From contig CM040434.1 in assembly GCA_022702705.1 (NCBI GenBank), forward strand, positions 21,991,771 to 22,055,770: 64,000 bases of DNA, written 5' to 3'. Below are positions 1 through 12,726 of the stretch, piece by piece. The position numbers were made by a program, and so were the translations under genes. Each line of letters opens with the position of its first letter. Within the stretch, counting starts at the first letter, position 1. The notes beneath the pieces were generated by a model. The model saw nothing but the letters and a program-made list of their open reading frames with translations, had not been told where the DNA came from and searched no databases. Source of the DNA: Papilionanthe hookeriana x Papilionanthe teres. Its lineage: Eukaryota; Streptophyta; Magnoliopsida; Asparagales; Orchidaceae.

Positions 1-2690
1 TGTTTTGATTAAAACAAATCTTAAAGTTAATTAAACAAAACCGATTAAAATCCCACGGTTCCGTCAACCCGACGCCGTTATTTTCATCGAATTCACTTAG
101 TCCAGATGAATTTGCTAAACTCAACTGAATGAGTTCCACACTTTTATTTAGACCGTGGGAAATCTCATTAGCAACACGTAGGTTACATCATCCGAGGTAT
201 TCCCGATCATTCAACGAGACGTTTTAATTTAGTTAAAGTTGTAGTTTTGTTGTTCTGTTTGTGATTAAATTTTGAGTTGTTTTATATTTTGAATGTTGTG
301 GCTGTGAATTTTATCTTATTGTGACTTTTAATTTAGTTTTGGGTTTCAGTTTTGTGGCTACTCTATAGGTTTCAGTTTTCATGCAACAGTCTTGTTTAAC
401 ATGCAAGAAAAGGTAAAGTGCAATACGTATAAGTAACTTGCAATAAAATAAAAGCGTACCTGGAGGGTCTTCTCGTCATTTCCAAGCTACACTTAAAACA
501 CATGTTAAGAGCATTTAAATGGTTATTACAAATACCTAGGTAAAGCTAAGGGAAAGGTTTTGGTTGTCTATCAAGATCCTAATCCTACTGCTAGTCAATT
601 CGTATGACGTCTAGGTTCTTTTGTTTTATGGATGATTTTCTTCATCAAAGAACAATTAAGTTCAGTTGTTCTTCTAAAACTACCCATCATATTGAGAAAG
701 TGTTTAGGACGAGTCATAAACTTCTTTTCAATATTTTTGGGATTAATTTTGAGTCCAAATGAGTTTTATTGCACAGGTGAATTAATCATCCAAAAATTTA
801 GTTTAGTTTGTTTCTTGCTCAGTGAATTAGGATGTTTGATTATCCTATAAGAAAAGTGACAATTCACTTGATGCTTTACGTAAGAGTTATAATAATGAAA
901 ACCTTTAGGGGTCAAATCAGTTTGTTAAAGAATTTAAGGATTTAAAATTAGAATTGGTGATTTAAAGTGATTTAATTTAGTTATGAAATTTTAATAATTT
1001 TAAGTTTGGAATAGTGTTCAAATTATTTTAAATTTAGTTTAAATATTTAAAACTCTTTTTTTTATTCTCTTAATGTTTCAGATTAATTTTGATGTTTTAA
1101 ATTTACTTAGAAGTGTTTAAATTATTCATATATTTTTGATGGTTTGATTTAGGTTAATTATGATATTTTAGGTTAGTTTTGATTAGCTTAATTTATTTTA
1201 TATGCTTAATTATGAATTGTTTTAATATTATTTAATATTGCAAATTTGCTTTAAGTTTGTTATTAAGTGATGTTGAATTAATTTTTAAATTTAATTTAAT
1301 TTAATTGTTAAATCACTTAATATTTTAAATATTAATTTAATTAAGGGTTATTTTCTTTTTTATCATTTAATTATCAATTTCAATTATCACTTTGAATTTA
1401 ATTAAAAATTAAATATTATTAAAGTGATTCATTTAGGGATTTTAGTTTAAATTATTATAGTCTCTCTAAATTATATCCCCATTTTAATAATCCAAATTTT
1501 AACTTATTCTTCCAAAATTTAAATTGTTTAATTAATTAAAATTTACTTTAAATATTTTCAAGATGATTAATGGGTTTCTACCCCTTAATTCTCTAGGTTT
1601 TAATCTTCTAATGAAAATTTTAAAATCAGATATTTCACCCCCCCCCAATTTTGATTAGGCCTAAATGTTAATTAAGGTTAAAATCCTGTAATTACCTTTA
1701 TGCCCCTTTAGGCTTATTTGTTTTATAACTCATCAAGTTAAACTCAAATGAACTTGAAATTTTTATGTCACCTCACTCATATGTCAATTAAGACATTAGA
1801 GGAGAATATGTGATTTTTTCTGAATTTAATTTAATTTACATAATTATTTTTGTGAAATATAGGGATTTTTAATGGAAATTCAACAACATGACCAACGTAA
1901 GGTTTCTGTCCTTAAGAAAATTATGGTATGTTTCTAATGACCAGAGGACCACTTGGACCAATTTTGATGATTTTTTTAATTATATTTTATTTATTATAAT
2001 TATTTTGTATTTTATTTATTATAATTATTTTGATTTTTGGAGTATTAATCAATTATAAAATAAAATTAAAGTTGAAAATTAAGTTTTATATTTTTCTTAA
2101 ATCTCTCTGACCTCAAGGAGTTCACAGAAACAAATTTTATATTTTTATTATTTTTCTTTGATTTATTAGAATTAATTTTGTGGAAATGTTTGGAAATTTA
2201 TTTTTAATTCAAAAATTATTTTAAGGTTTTAAAATTCAATATCTTTACTTTGAGACTTGAAAAAATATTTGGTTTGTTCCTAAGTGATTAGGAGTCAAAA
2301 TATAATATTTTTATGATTTTTAATATTTTTGTGATTTTTATGATTTTTTAATTATTTAAACATTAAAATATGGTGAAAAATGAAGATTTTTAGAAAATTC
2401 CAATTTTTATTTTTTTAGACTCCTCTGATATCAGAGTGGTCCCAAAACCCATTTGGTGAATTTTCAAAATGTATTTTTGGAGTTATAATTTTTAAAGTTT
2501 AATTTTACTCATGTGACTTAATTAATCCATTTAGTGGGGTTAAACATTTCCAATTGATTCCAAATTTTTATGTGAGGTCTCTCTGATCCTAAAGATCAGT
2601 GGATAATTGTTTTCAAGTTCTTTTGATGTGTGATTAGTCCTAATTAATTAAAATTCAATTTTGATTAATTAGGCGAATTAGGGCCTCAAC
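1..2690. other. AT-rich non-coding DNA, no gene seen
   Basis: I see no convincing coding region. The stretch is rich in A/T runs and the few open frames are short and low-complexity. Short dyads recur in the second half (separate entry). It could be the LTR or untranslated part of an old element whose coding part lies outside the window, but I recognise no primer site or polypurine tract, so it stays unassigned. Confidence 0.5.
1786..2599. repeat. Loosely periodic short dyads
   Basis: Short inverted repeats or related motifs sit at about 1786 (TGTC..GACA), 1941 (CCAGAGGACC), 2105 (CTCTGACCTCAAGGAG), 2279 (CCTAAGTGATTAGG), 2423 (CTCTGATATCAGAG, a perfect 14-bp palindrome) and 2583 (CTGATC..GATCAG). 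Intervals are roughly 145-175 bases, with AT-rich filler between. This may be a worn tandem array with a unit near 160 bases; the filler is too simple to align by eye. Confidence 0.35.
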
Positions 2691-5559
2691 TGAATGTGCT
2701 CAGCACGTTCGTTGGAGCTGGAAGAGCCCGGGGATCAAGCCTCTGGCTCTGTCGAACTGTCTAGGTGCGACTTCCATCAAGCCCAATTTCAAAGCTTGGC
2801 CGATAGAGAGAATGGCTAGCCTGGTGAGGGGGCTTCCATTAGGGAACTCCTTCTCTTGGTCCTGTGCAGGTGTGGGTGAGTATAATTTGGTTTTGGTGGA
2901 GGTTTGAGAGATGTCCTGTTCTGGCCTGAGAATTGAGCTCCAAAATTGAGCTCAATCAATGGGGTTTAGGGCAGGAGAACAATGGGGATGGATTTCTCTT
3001 GGCTAGGGGAAGCTCTGTGAGGAGTTTGGAGAGATTCTGTGAAGGTTGATTTCAACAAACCTTTTGGCCGAGAGGGGGTGGCTGGTTTAAATAGCCATGG
3101 CCAGGGCTTCCCAGGGGCAATTGATGGCTGGGATCAGCTTCCGAGGGGAGGAGATGAAGAGTTGTGGTGGCCAATTGGAGTGGGGCATCTCAGTAGGTGA
3201 GAATTTCAAATTTGGCTCATTCCAAGCTCCTCAGCCATGGTGTTTTTCGGCGGCATGGTGGCTGGCCGGCCAGAGTCAGGTCACCATCTGACTCAGGGGA
3301 GTCAAAGCTGGGGTTTGGTGCAGTCAATTGGCTTTGGTCAAGTGTCTAAGATTTGATTTAAATGGAAAGGAGGAGGCTAATTTTGGCTTGATTTGGTCCA
3401 AGGCATGGTTTAGGCTAGGTGCACCTCCCCAAGGCTTGACTTTGGGCTGGGAGGAATCATTTGAGTCAGCCAAGAGAGAGTGGTGTGGTCTCTTTCCATT
3501 GTGAGGTAGCTAAGCTTGGTTTAGAGTGTGACATGAATATGGTTAAAAGGATTTAATTAAGGATTAGGAAAGAATCTCCTCTTCTTGCCATTAATGGCTT
3601 GATGAGGTGGAAAGTGGCTTCCATGGCCTCCAAGTGGCTTGTACATGGCTCAATTGCTCACATTTGGCTTGGAAAAAGTTTGTTCAATTTCATAAAAATG
3701 GATTTTAAGGATTTTGGATATTTTGGTGGAAATTTGGATGAAGCTTTATTTAGAATTATTTGATCATTGGTTTAGGACTTAGGGATGATTTTAATTGAAT
3801 GCATGATGAAAAAGAGTGTCATATGGACTTTGGATGAATTTTAGGGCTTTTGGATTTGGTGGAAGTGGGCTTTTAGAATGGTTTAAGAAAGTGGGCCTTT
3901 AGGTTTGAAAACAAATTGGTGGATGGAAATTTTGTGAAGGATTGGGCCAAACAAATGTTGGGTATAGTTTATGGATGTGTCATGAGTGATTTGAAACAAA
4001 TTTGAGGTGATTTGGAGTTGAATTGGGTTTAATTTGGGACTTTTTGGTAAAGGGGACAAAGTGGATCAAATTGGGCTAACTTGTGCTAAGGTTGGGATAA
4101 TGTTAGATTTGATGTAAAATTAATTTTGAGAAATGTTTATGGGAGTGTTACAAAGAGTTTTCAACTTTGGTTGGGCTTTGATTTTGGGATTTGGGCCCAT
4201 TTGGGTTCATGGTGGGTTTAGGCCAAAATTGGGGATTTTGGTTTTGGATTAGATTTGAGTGGAGTTTAGGTTCAAATTTGGGGCAAATATTGTTAGTTTT
4301 TTGTTTGTGGGAATGTTAGGAAGGTTTAGGAAAATATTTGGGGCTAATTGGAGTTGAGTTGGGTTAGTTTGGGCTAAGTTTAGGTCATGGGCCAAAATTG
4401 GGCTTTAAGCTTCAAATTGGAATTGGATCCAAATGTTAATCAAATTGGGCTTGGATTTGGTCTAATTGATATTGGGGATATTAAATTGAAGTTTAGAATT
4501 GGATTGAATTAAAATTGAGGTCAATTGGGTTGATTTGATTTGACATTGGGTCCACTTGGATTAAAAATGGGTCAAATTGGGGGTTTTGGTAAAAGTGGGT
4601 TAAATTGACATAATTGGTCTATGGTATAGTTGAACAAAATGAAATTGAGAATATTTTGGATTTTTTGAAATTTTCTAGGAATTTTTGGAATTTATGGATT
4701 TTTTTGGTTAAAAAGGGCATTTTGGGTATTTGGAGGGTATTGGGGGTATTTTTAGAAATTTTGGCATATTTGGCTAAGGATGATCGATTTGAATGGTAGG
4801 AAATGTTTTGGATTGGTTTTGAGGAATTTTGGGTAATTTAGGTGATTTTTGCAAATTTGGGTGGTTTCAAGAGTACTTGGTAGGTTTGGTGGGTGTAGGG
4901 TCCCCGGGGTCAAAAATTGAAATTTTGGAAAAATGAAGATTGATCAAGTTTGAGTAGAATGGAATCACTTTGGTTGAGCCATGAAGCCATATTAAGCCCA
5001 TTAGATCCATAGGAGGACTCATTTGAGGCATTCACTATGTTGTTCCTAACCCTCTTAGCCAAGGGCCTAGGGGTTAAGGTCCATCCATATGAATTACCTA
5101 CATGAGTCAGGACGTCAAGCTAGGTATGAATGGTTTTAGGATTTGGAATGTGTTTGAAAGTGTAATGTGTGTAGGTCAACCCTCACCAGACCAGGCCTCC
5201 CAGGGTATTCCTAAGGCTAAAGAGTCTTATAAGGAACTCATCCTTTAAACCTACACATTTGATCTTAACCCTCCAAGTGACTTAGGGGTTTACAATCAAA
5301 CTTATGGGGTTTGCAGGGAGTTAAGAGGTGTTTAAATTTCTAAATGGTGTGTGCCATCTCTAATCCTCTAAGATAGTCAAAGGAAAAGCCTAAGGCTAGA
5401 TCCTAAGTACTAAGGAGAGAGAAGAGAAAACGTCCTCATCAAAAATGAGGTCAACAATCTTCATGTCTTCTTTTTAAGATTTTCCAAAATGTGCCTTGGT
5501 GTCTCTTCAAAATATGTCTAGATTCAATGTATCCACTAAGAATGTATCCATCAGTTCAA
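2691..5559. other. G/T-skewed non-coding DNA
   Basis: No gene is supported. From about 3340 to 4900 the plus strand is strongly enriched in G and T, with endless variants of TTGGGCT, AATTTGGG and TTTGGATT and few C residues. From about 4900 to 5440 composition returns to normal. Such one-sided composition is often seen in long LTRs or untranslated regions of large plant retroelements, but no boundary is visible here. Confidence 0.45.
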
Positions 5560-5880
5560 ATTTTAAATGAGTTTTGGTGCTGATGGGAAGTTAGTGAAGT
5601 TTAAACCAAAGGATGCTTCAAAAACCCTTTCAAATTCGCACCAAATTTAAATAAATTCGCCACTTTAATTGTGGCGCCTATGTGCCAGCCATCCGGCGTT
5701 TAGGCGCTAGAGACCAATTTTGCACATCTTTCAATTTTTGCTCCAAATTTTATCCTCCTTTGCTCTTTTCATCATAACCATTCATTTTAATCATACCTGC
5801 AAGAAAAACACAAAATACCTTCCATTAAAGTACAATATCATAAAAAATAGGTATAAAAATCTTCTTAAAAATACTATATA
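5560..5880 (-). mobile_element. Orphan fragment of an Athila-type LTR
   Basis: Read on the minus strand, this piece has the same order of signals as the LTRs of elements A-F: a GATATTGTACTTTAATGGAAGG block, a pyrimidine run ending CTTGCAGGTATGA, then GC-rich motifs related to GGCGCCTAGGCGCC (plus strand about 5671-5710). No internal region, primer site or second LTR flanks it, so it is a truncated or solo remnant. Ends are approximate. Confidence 0.6.
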
Positions 5881-5999
5881 TTTTAGGTATATCAGACATC
5901 TTGAAAGTTAATTTCTTGAAATGAAATGAGATGTCACATTTAAACAAGCTTTTGAAACACATCATACTCATAGAAGCATTAACTCCTTAGGGAATGGAG

Positions 6000-6620
6000 C
6001 CCAGCTAGGTAAGTCTCAATCCTCACCCTACAAGCTCGTAGAACTCATGGCAGACACACGCTAAACACAAGTGGCCAGAGATCACAAGATGATCATAAAG
6101 TTGAACAATCGCCCATGCCAAACACTCTCGTAAGGACTCATGGGTGCCCGGGGCGCTCCCTCCTACTCCTAGCGAAGAAATCCATGAAAGAGGGATAGGA
6201 TCCCTTAGAATTCTAAAGTGGACACCCACTCATGTGATGACAAGATTTGTGTCTGACGAGAGACAAAGAGATAATGACCAGCACAAGCTGTATATCCGGT
6301 GAAAGACACTGAAGGTTCAAAACGACAGCCACGTAATAATACCACGAGACCTAACGATTATAAAGAAATCGATTGACTTATGAATTTCCTCAATAGGTAT
6401 CGATCAATCAAGAAACTTAGGAAACCTTCCTGTCACTGGCTGTCGTAGAGTCTATATGGCAGGTCATGGGGATGACTCTCTCCTTACTAGCGAAAAATCT
6501 GCAAAAGGGGAGTGATAGTGACCTCAAAAATGCTAGTCATCACCATCTCAGGTAACAACAAGATCCATGCAGGGAGAAATGATCAATCAAGACTGATATC
6601 CACTTAAAACATGAGACGCT
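6000..6620. repeat. Degenerate direct duplication, about 0.3 kb unit
   Basis: Two stretches share a diverged core: around 6156-6222 (CCTACTCCTAGCGAAGAAAT..) and 6474-6543 (TCCTTACTAGCGAAAAATCT..), each followed by a similar purine-rich run and a GATGACAAGATT / AACAACAAGATC-like segment. Spacing is about 318 bases. It lies downstream of the minus-strand remnant at 6944-8790 and may be tandem repeats of that element's 3' untranslated region. The match was judged by eye. Confidence 0.35.
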
Positions 6621-6943
6621 AGTAGCACATAGAAAAAATAAGGTAACTAATATAAGCATTACGATCAATAATAGGTCTTCAGAAGCAATAGGCCTGCTCG
6701 AGAGCGAGTCTCTTCAAAGGACTGACGCCCACAATAAAATAATTTTTTTTGCAAACCAACGTAGAAAAATTAAATAAAAAATGGAAAGGATTTATTTCAT
6801 TAATGTAAAGAAAATGTTACAAGCCTTTCTTTTGCATAACGCTAATGATTTTTTAGACAAAAAGAAAAAAGAAGAGAAGCCCTCATTTTGGCAGGGTGAT
6901 ATAAGGTGGCTGGCTCTTCCTAGCTTCCAGAACTATTTTCTTC

Positions 6944-8790
6944 TTACGAACTCTCTACAGGCTCATCACGGGTTAAATAGGAAGACTCCATATGGTCAGA
7001 ACATGTAAGACCAGCCAAGACATGATTAATGAATTGTCAAATGGCATAGTCTACCTCAATTTTGAAGTATTCTTCCCAGTCATCCTCATATTGTGCGTTG
7101 GAGACCGACGAGGTGACCCTCCCTATCAAATCAACATTCTCCTTCTCTAGAGGCACTACGGTGCTAAGGGATTCTTGGTTGGCTCTCATGGACTCGTCAA
7201 GCCTGAGCTTCAAAAGGTCGTGATAGTTGTGAGCTCTTCTCAGATCAGCCTTCAGCAAAACTTCATTCTTCTGAGCCTCCTCCAGTGAGTGTTCCACCTT
7301 GAGTAAGACCATCCCCAGGAAATGGGCACTCTGTGCCGCCATTAACTGCCAAAGGCCCATGTTCTAAAAAATCCCTTAGCAATGGAAGCCTCACATAGTG
7401 TGGTCGAGCCATCCGGACCACAACATATTCAATAGGGTCGGGCAGTTCGCTATTGAAATTCATTTGTGAGTATCAATCAAAATATCGATTCAGAAGACTG
7501 AACAACTTGTTGGAATCTTCCCACATCCCTTTTGCACTCTCAGGAATCGGTTCCCATATGAACCTCCTCTTTATTTTCATTAGGGGTGGGGGGAGAGCCT
7601 GCTCCAATAATCAGCTTCTTTTCCCAGCAATGTATCATGGTTTCCTCGTGTGAAGGCAAGTCCTTACTTTTGAGGATGAAGTCAACTCTCTCAATGAGGA
7701 ACTAGAAAAAGAGGAAGGGTCGGCCTAACTCACCTTTTCCCTCCCGGACAAAGATATGAAGGAAGAACCATTACCCTAAGGATCTGGTAGATTGATAACG
7801 CACCGACCTACATGCTAATAACAGAAGAAAAGGGAGTTGCAGCCATAGTTGAGTTCAGAGTCCCTTCAAAAGCAGGCTCCCTTTCATCACCTTCCCCTAC
7901 ATTAACAAATTGAGAAAAATGTTTTTAAAGAATAGCAATGACCCTGCTAGTAACCTGGTCTTGAATAATAACGTTATGAACATGCACAGAGGTAAGGTAT
8001 TTTCATGTCCACATTGTAAGGGAGTGGATCGTCGTCTACTACAAGATTAGCTGAGTCTGAGTGATACTTCTAATTTTAGCACTTAGCTGCCAGCTTTTCC
8101 TTTTCCTTCCTCACTCAAACATCTTCAATAAAGTCTGAATCACACCACAATGTTTTCATCAGCTCACCCTCTAAGGGACGAGTAACATTTGCCTCTATAG
8201 TGTATTCCAGAACCTACAGATGACAACTGGTCAATATCCCCCTGTTAACCTCCATGCTATCTGGGAGAGATCTTGACTTACAAACTGAACATCTTGTCGG
8301 CTCGTTTTGAATCCTCCAAGCATCATAAAAAGAAGCAACCCAAAACTTTCTCATCCAATCCTTTATTTTATTCTCCATTCCTATCAAATGGAGCTCCATT
8401 GACACCAAGTGCATGGAGAAGCCCTCTATATCAACCTTAAATAAGAAAAAAATACTTATAAAGATTGATATTCCATGGAATATGCTCCTGCATATGGAAA
8501 AGAACAAACATCATTATTGAAGCTATAAAGTTCAGCATTACTTGCTCCAGAATAACTCCACATGAGTTAAAGATGCTCCGGGGCTCATTGCACTGAAGCA
8601 ACTGGAGGCCATATTTGAACGGGTCTTGGTAAATAGCCACATCCTTATGTAGATGGTTTGTATCTTTGAAATTTCTGAAGGGTGATGCCATCTCTCATAA
8701 CCTACCTCTTATGTAACTCCATCACCTCATTCTCTGTCAAGAATGAAAATCCAGCACCCATAACATAGCTGAAGGGAGTGCAGGAATACT
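6944..8790 (-). pseudogene. Decayed 'putative gypsy-type transposon' protein
   Basis: On the minus strand a broken protein can be followed in three or more frames. Near 8690-8780 is GAGFSFLTENEVMELHKR. At 8437-8691 is a segment with the pattern PFKYGLQLL..N..GVILEQVMLNFIASIMMF, resembling the N-terminal domain of plant 'putative gypsy type transposon' proteins (PF04195, from memory). At 7037-7360 is a strongly heptad-like coiled-coil segment (LEEAQKNEVLLKADLRRAHN), as in the C-terminal part of that family. A premature TGA at 7037 is followed in the same frame by about 30 codons to a final TAA at 6944. The parts between are frameshifted. The family assignment is by resemblance only; the coiled coil alone would be weak evidence. 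Confidence 0.5.
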
Positions 8791-9428
8791 TCAAGGGCAT
8801 TAGGGAATACCAAGACGGTATGCATTATGAAATGAGAAAATAGTAAAAATCAAAAGCTTGGATGTAAGAATTGTAACATCTAAAGTAAGAAATAGCGGTT
8901 CACACCCTATTTGTACGGTGGGCACACGAAATGATGGTCACACAATGATGAGTAACATATTAGACATCTTTTCATGATTATTCAAATGTCTTTTCATTTC
9001 CAAATAACACTATTACATATCTAAAATAAAATGCTTTATGAGAAGAACTTCCAATGCCTCAAGCAGGCATACCCTTACAAAGTCAACCTTTAGTGGACCA
9101 TCGCCCTTCTTATTGTAATTTGTTCCATTCGGCTGGCCTTACAGTGAAATTTTGACAGGTTATTCGACTCCCAAAGTTTCCCTATCTCTCGTAACACCTT
9201 GGCCATGCCATCTAGCAAAATAATAACCTCCGTGTGCAGGGCTGCCACGATTGAGCCCATGAACATGGAACGAATTGAGACCTCATGCACATGATCAGCA
9301 AACCGGCCTTCGGCTGATCATGACTATAAACTAGTCCTCGTCAATAAGGTTGCAGTCTCTTCTATCTATTGCCCCACGTCTCTAAAGGTGGGCAACCCAT
9401 GCTCCATTCACTTTTGCCCAATATAAGC
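8791..9428. other. Non-coding or degenerate flank left of element A
   Basis: I recognise no gene. A minus-strand frame at 9090-9290 has alternating hydrophobic residues and may be another scrap of the gene at 6944-8790, whose upstream part would run into the element A insertion point at 9428. No motif fixes its identity. Confidence 0.3.
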
Positions 9429-11029
9429 TGACAAGTCTACAAAATGCTTGATTTTGCATATACATTTTATGCTTAATTTTAATGATATTGCAATTTAAAG
9501 GAAGATATTTTGTATATTTTTAGTTTTAGGCACAAGAAATGGACTATTGAAGAAAAAATTAAAAATAGTGGAGAATGAATTTTGGGAGCCGGCAAGGCCC
9601 AAAAACAATGCTGGCAGTGCCCAAAAATGGTGCCAGCAATTCCAGGAGTGGTTATTGGCCATATTCATTGAACATGGATGCTTTTTGGAGGTTTTTTTGA
9701 AGCACCTCTTGGGAAATTCGTCCCTACACTATATTAGAATAATTTTTAGGTAAATAATGTGATAGGAATGTTAGGAAAATTGTGGAGAATGTTTAGAGAT
9801 CTTAGAATAGGAGTAGAAATGTAGATTTCTACCATTTTGGAGAGATTGGAGAGGGGATTTTGAGAGAATCTGTATTAGAATCTACTAGCATTACATTGAT
9901 CAGCAGGAGACTTTATGAGAGAGATTTTTATTTTTCTTTCAAGGGGAGTAAGCTAAGCGTTGTGTTCTTCATTATCTTATGATTTTCTAAACACTTATCT
10001 AGTAGATTTTCTTTGATGTAATGAAGTTTCTGTCGTGTTTTCTTTGTGCTTTGTGATGTCTTTCTCTTACTCTTTCTTCTTATTTGAAAATAGTGGCATA
10101 AGAAGATTATTTTATTATTTTTATTCTATTATTCTTTTGCAATGAGTAGGATTCATGTTTAGGATATTAGGATGTGTTTAAAAGAAGTTTTAATTATAAA
10201 TGTGATGGTTTTTACTTGCACTTCATTTACATAATAAAAAGACTTCGTTGTAGTGTTAAAATTTGTTGTAATTGCACTATGATCTGAGAGGGTGGTTTAA
10301 TTCTTAACAAAGTAGAACCACATTCAAAATCCATGGATGGTGAAGTTCATGGGGGTTGTGTGCAAATAAATAAGGAAATAAACTTTGATGAGCGTAGAAT
10401 TAGATATTTTAGGGTGACAGACTAAAATTCCCAATTCGGTCCTAGTACTTAGAAACTAAAGCGAGAGTTAGCCTTCAGGCGAAGGGAAGTGGGAACTCTG
10501 GAGTGAGAGCCAGTATCATCCCAGCCTAACCACAGATTTAGAGACTAAACCTAGGATTAGCCAATGTTCTTTTTGCACTCGGAAGAGGGTAAATAATAGG
10601 ATTGCTTCTATTTGTCACACATAATATTTAATGTATCTCATTCTTTTACATTACCCAATTCACTACATAAGAATAGTAGATTTTATTATCTCAAAATTCA
10701 CCGAACCAATTCATCAAGAAAGGGTTATCTTTAGAATTAATATTTTCTTTTAGGAGTACTAATTAGTCATTTTAAACATAAGCTTACCTTTAGGAGTAGT
10801 TCTTAGAAAAACTACTTAAAGCAACTTTCCAAACTAAAGTCTGATAGTAGTAGATTAGAATTTGACTAAGGACCTCGTACCTCACTTCCCTGTGGGATCG
10901 ATAAACGGGACTCCGCTAGAGCCATGTATTACTTGAACAATACATATACTTTTGTAGAACCTCTAGTGTATGCACATACATACATAAATAAAAACACGTA
11001 GAAAAATAACACACGCTGGGGACACATCA
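9429..11029 (+). repeat. Element A 5' LTR
   Basis: It begins TGACAAGTCTAC and ends GACACATCA just before AGTTTTTGG and the primer site. It shares the block order of the 3' LTR at 15735-17548: GATATTGCA..TTTAAAGG near the start, an AG acceptor-like site at 9528, GC-rich motifs around 9590-9650, ACACTATATTAG (TATA-like, about 9726-9737), the leader block ending in TATTTGTCACA, and the U5 block GTGGGATCGATAA at 10892. It is about 210 bases shorter than the 3' LTR because that copy has an extra segment near 15860-16130. Confidence 0.8.
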
Positions 11030-11035
11030 AGTTTT

Positions 11036-11053
11036 TGGCACCGTTGTCGGGAA
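11036..11053 (+). other. Element A primer-binding site (tRNA-Asp)
   Basis: TGGCACCGTTGTCGGGAAG lies seven bases after the LTR end. The intact form TGGCGCCGTTGCCGGGGA, seen in element F, is complementary to the 3' end of plant tRNA-Asp. The copy here differs mainly by G-to-A and C-to-T changes, as expected from methylcytosine deamination. Confidence 0.8.
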
Positions 11054-11394
11054 GCTTTGGTAAGAACTTTAGGAGAGTTTTAGTTGAAGTAATTAGGTTT
11101 AGAATTGGAAACTGTAGTGTCGTAAAATTATTTTTATGTGAAAAGTGTTTTTTGTATGAGATAGTGTTGTGAAAAAAAATTTAAAAAAACAGTTTGTATT
11201 AAAAACGAGGTGTTTGTGAAAATGTTTTGTTGTATTGAATATATTTTTCATTTTATTTTTTTTATTGTTAATGTATTGTTTGTTGTGTTACGTATGCAAA
11301 ATAAAGGATCTGCATGACTTGTGTCTTATGGTCTCGAGTTAGAAAAATGGAAAAAATTAAAAATAAAAAGGACTTGAAAAAGTAGAAATGGAAA

Positions 11395-12725
11395 TGGAAA
11401 ACATTCAAAATCATAACTTGGAAAATCATCATAAATCATTCAAAGATTATGTAAATCGTATGACTGATGAAATTCACTCAAGTATACAAAACCTTATCGT
11501 GGAAGCTGACTCGTTTAAACTAAATCCAGCGATTATCTAACTGGTGCAGAATAATCAGTTTGGGGGAACTCTTTCGGAGAATCATTATTTACACTTATCC
11601 AGTTTTCTAGAACTTTGTGCTACATTTCTCTATAATGGCATGTCAAAATAAGTTGTTAGGCTAAGGCTTTTTCTTTCTCATTAAGGGATAAGGCTACAAT
11701 TTGGTTATACTCATTAGCACCTGGCTCTATTAAAAATTGGGAGAAGTTAACTCAGAAATTCCTAACTAGTATTTTCCACCTTCAAGGACTACTAAACTTA
11801 GAAACGATATTATCTCATTTTGTCAGTATGAAGAGGAATCAATATACGAAGCCAGGGAAAGATTTAAGGAACTCATAAGAAAGTGTCCATATCATGCTAT
11901 GCCAGATTGGTTAATCATTCAAACTTTTTATAATGGGTTAGTAGGATCCCTTAGGTCCATTATTGATGCTGCTGGTGGTGGTTCATTAATGTCAAAATCA
12001 TTTAATGAAGCGTATGCATTAATTGAAGAAATGACTATAAATGAATTTCAATGGCCCTTTGCGAGGGTAAATCCTAAAAATGTAGCTAGTGTTCATGATA
12101 CATATGTGATTGAAATTCTTACATCTCAGTTTGTTGTAATTTCAAGGAAGTTGGACCAATTTGGAATGAACCAACCTCAATTTACTCCTGTAAGTGAGGA
12201 AGCTCCTTAGGTCATATGATTGATTCCACCTTAACATATGAGACTTTAAATACCATAAACAACCTGTACTCTAACTTTTACAACCCAAGTTGGAAGAACC
12301 ATCCTAGTTTTAATTGGAATCATTCTACTGGGGGTTGAAACCAACAATAGGAAAATAATCATGCAAATCCTAATGGAAGTTGGAATAATCAGGGGAACAC
12401 AAGCTATAGACCTTCATGTCCATCGGACTCTAACAATTATCAACAATTTGAGGATAAAAATATGTCTATAGATGAAGTGGTATTGCAAATGGGAAAGCAG
12501 TTACAAAGTCAAAATTCTGTGATTAGAAACATAGAGAATCAACTAGGACAAATTGCTAATTCACATAGTAATAGACCCCAAGGAACACTTCCTAGCAACA
12601 CTGAGATCAAAACTAAAGAGAACAATAATGTTCTAGCTGAGAGAAAAGATGATGATTGTTTTTGGATGAATAAAATTGATTATCTAAGTAAAGACCATTT
12701 CCAAAAAGTTTTGAGAGTAAGTTAA
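11395..12725 (+). pseudogene. Element A gag, broken
   Basis: Three pieces follow the Athila gag order seen in C, D and F. The first (about 11440-11890) reads through several stops and contains LHLSSFLELCATF. The second (11899-12210) contains PDWLIIQTFYNGLVGSLRSI and FNEAYALIEEM, the conserved capsid-domain core. The third (12462-12725) contains IRNIENQLGQIANSHSNRPQ and ends in a short segment that has left the gag alignment. N-terminal codons before about 11395 are not convincing. Gag would form the virus-like particle in the cytoplasm; this copy cannot. Confidence 0.75.
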
Positions 12726-12726
12726 C

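Noticed and set aside
632..850. 72-codon open frame, hydrophobic
   Set aside because: Low-complexity AT-rich DNA, no homology pattern or neighbours; expected by chance.
3097..3291. 64-codon frame in GC-richer DNA
   Set aside because: No motif, no conserved start context, and skewed composition makes chance frames likely.
9547..9753. 68-codon frame in A's 5' LTR
   Set aside because: Lies in U3 and is not kept in the 3' LTR.
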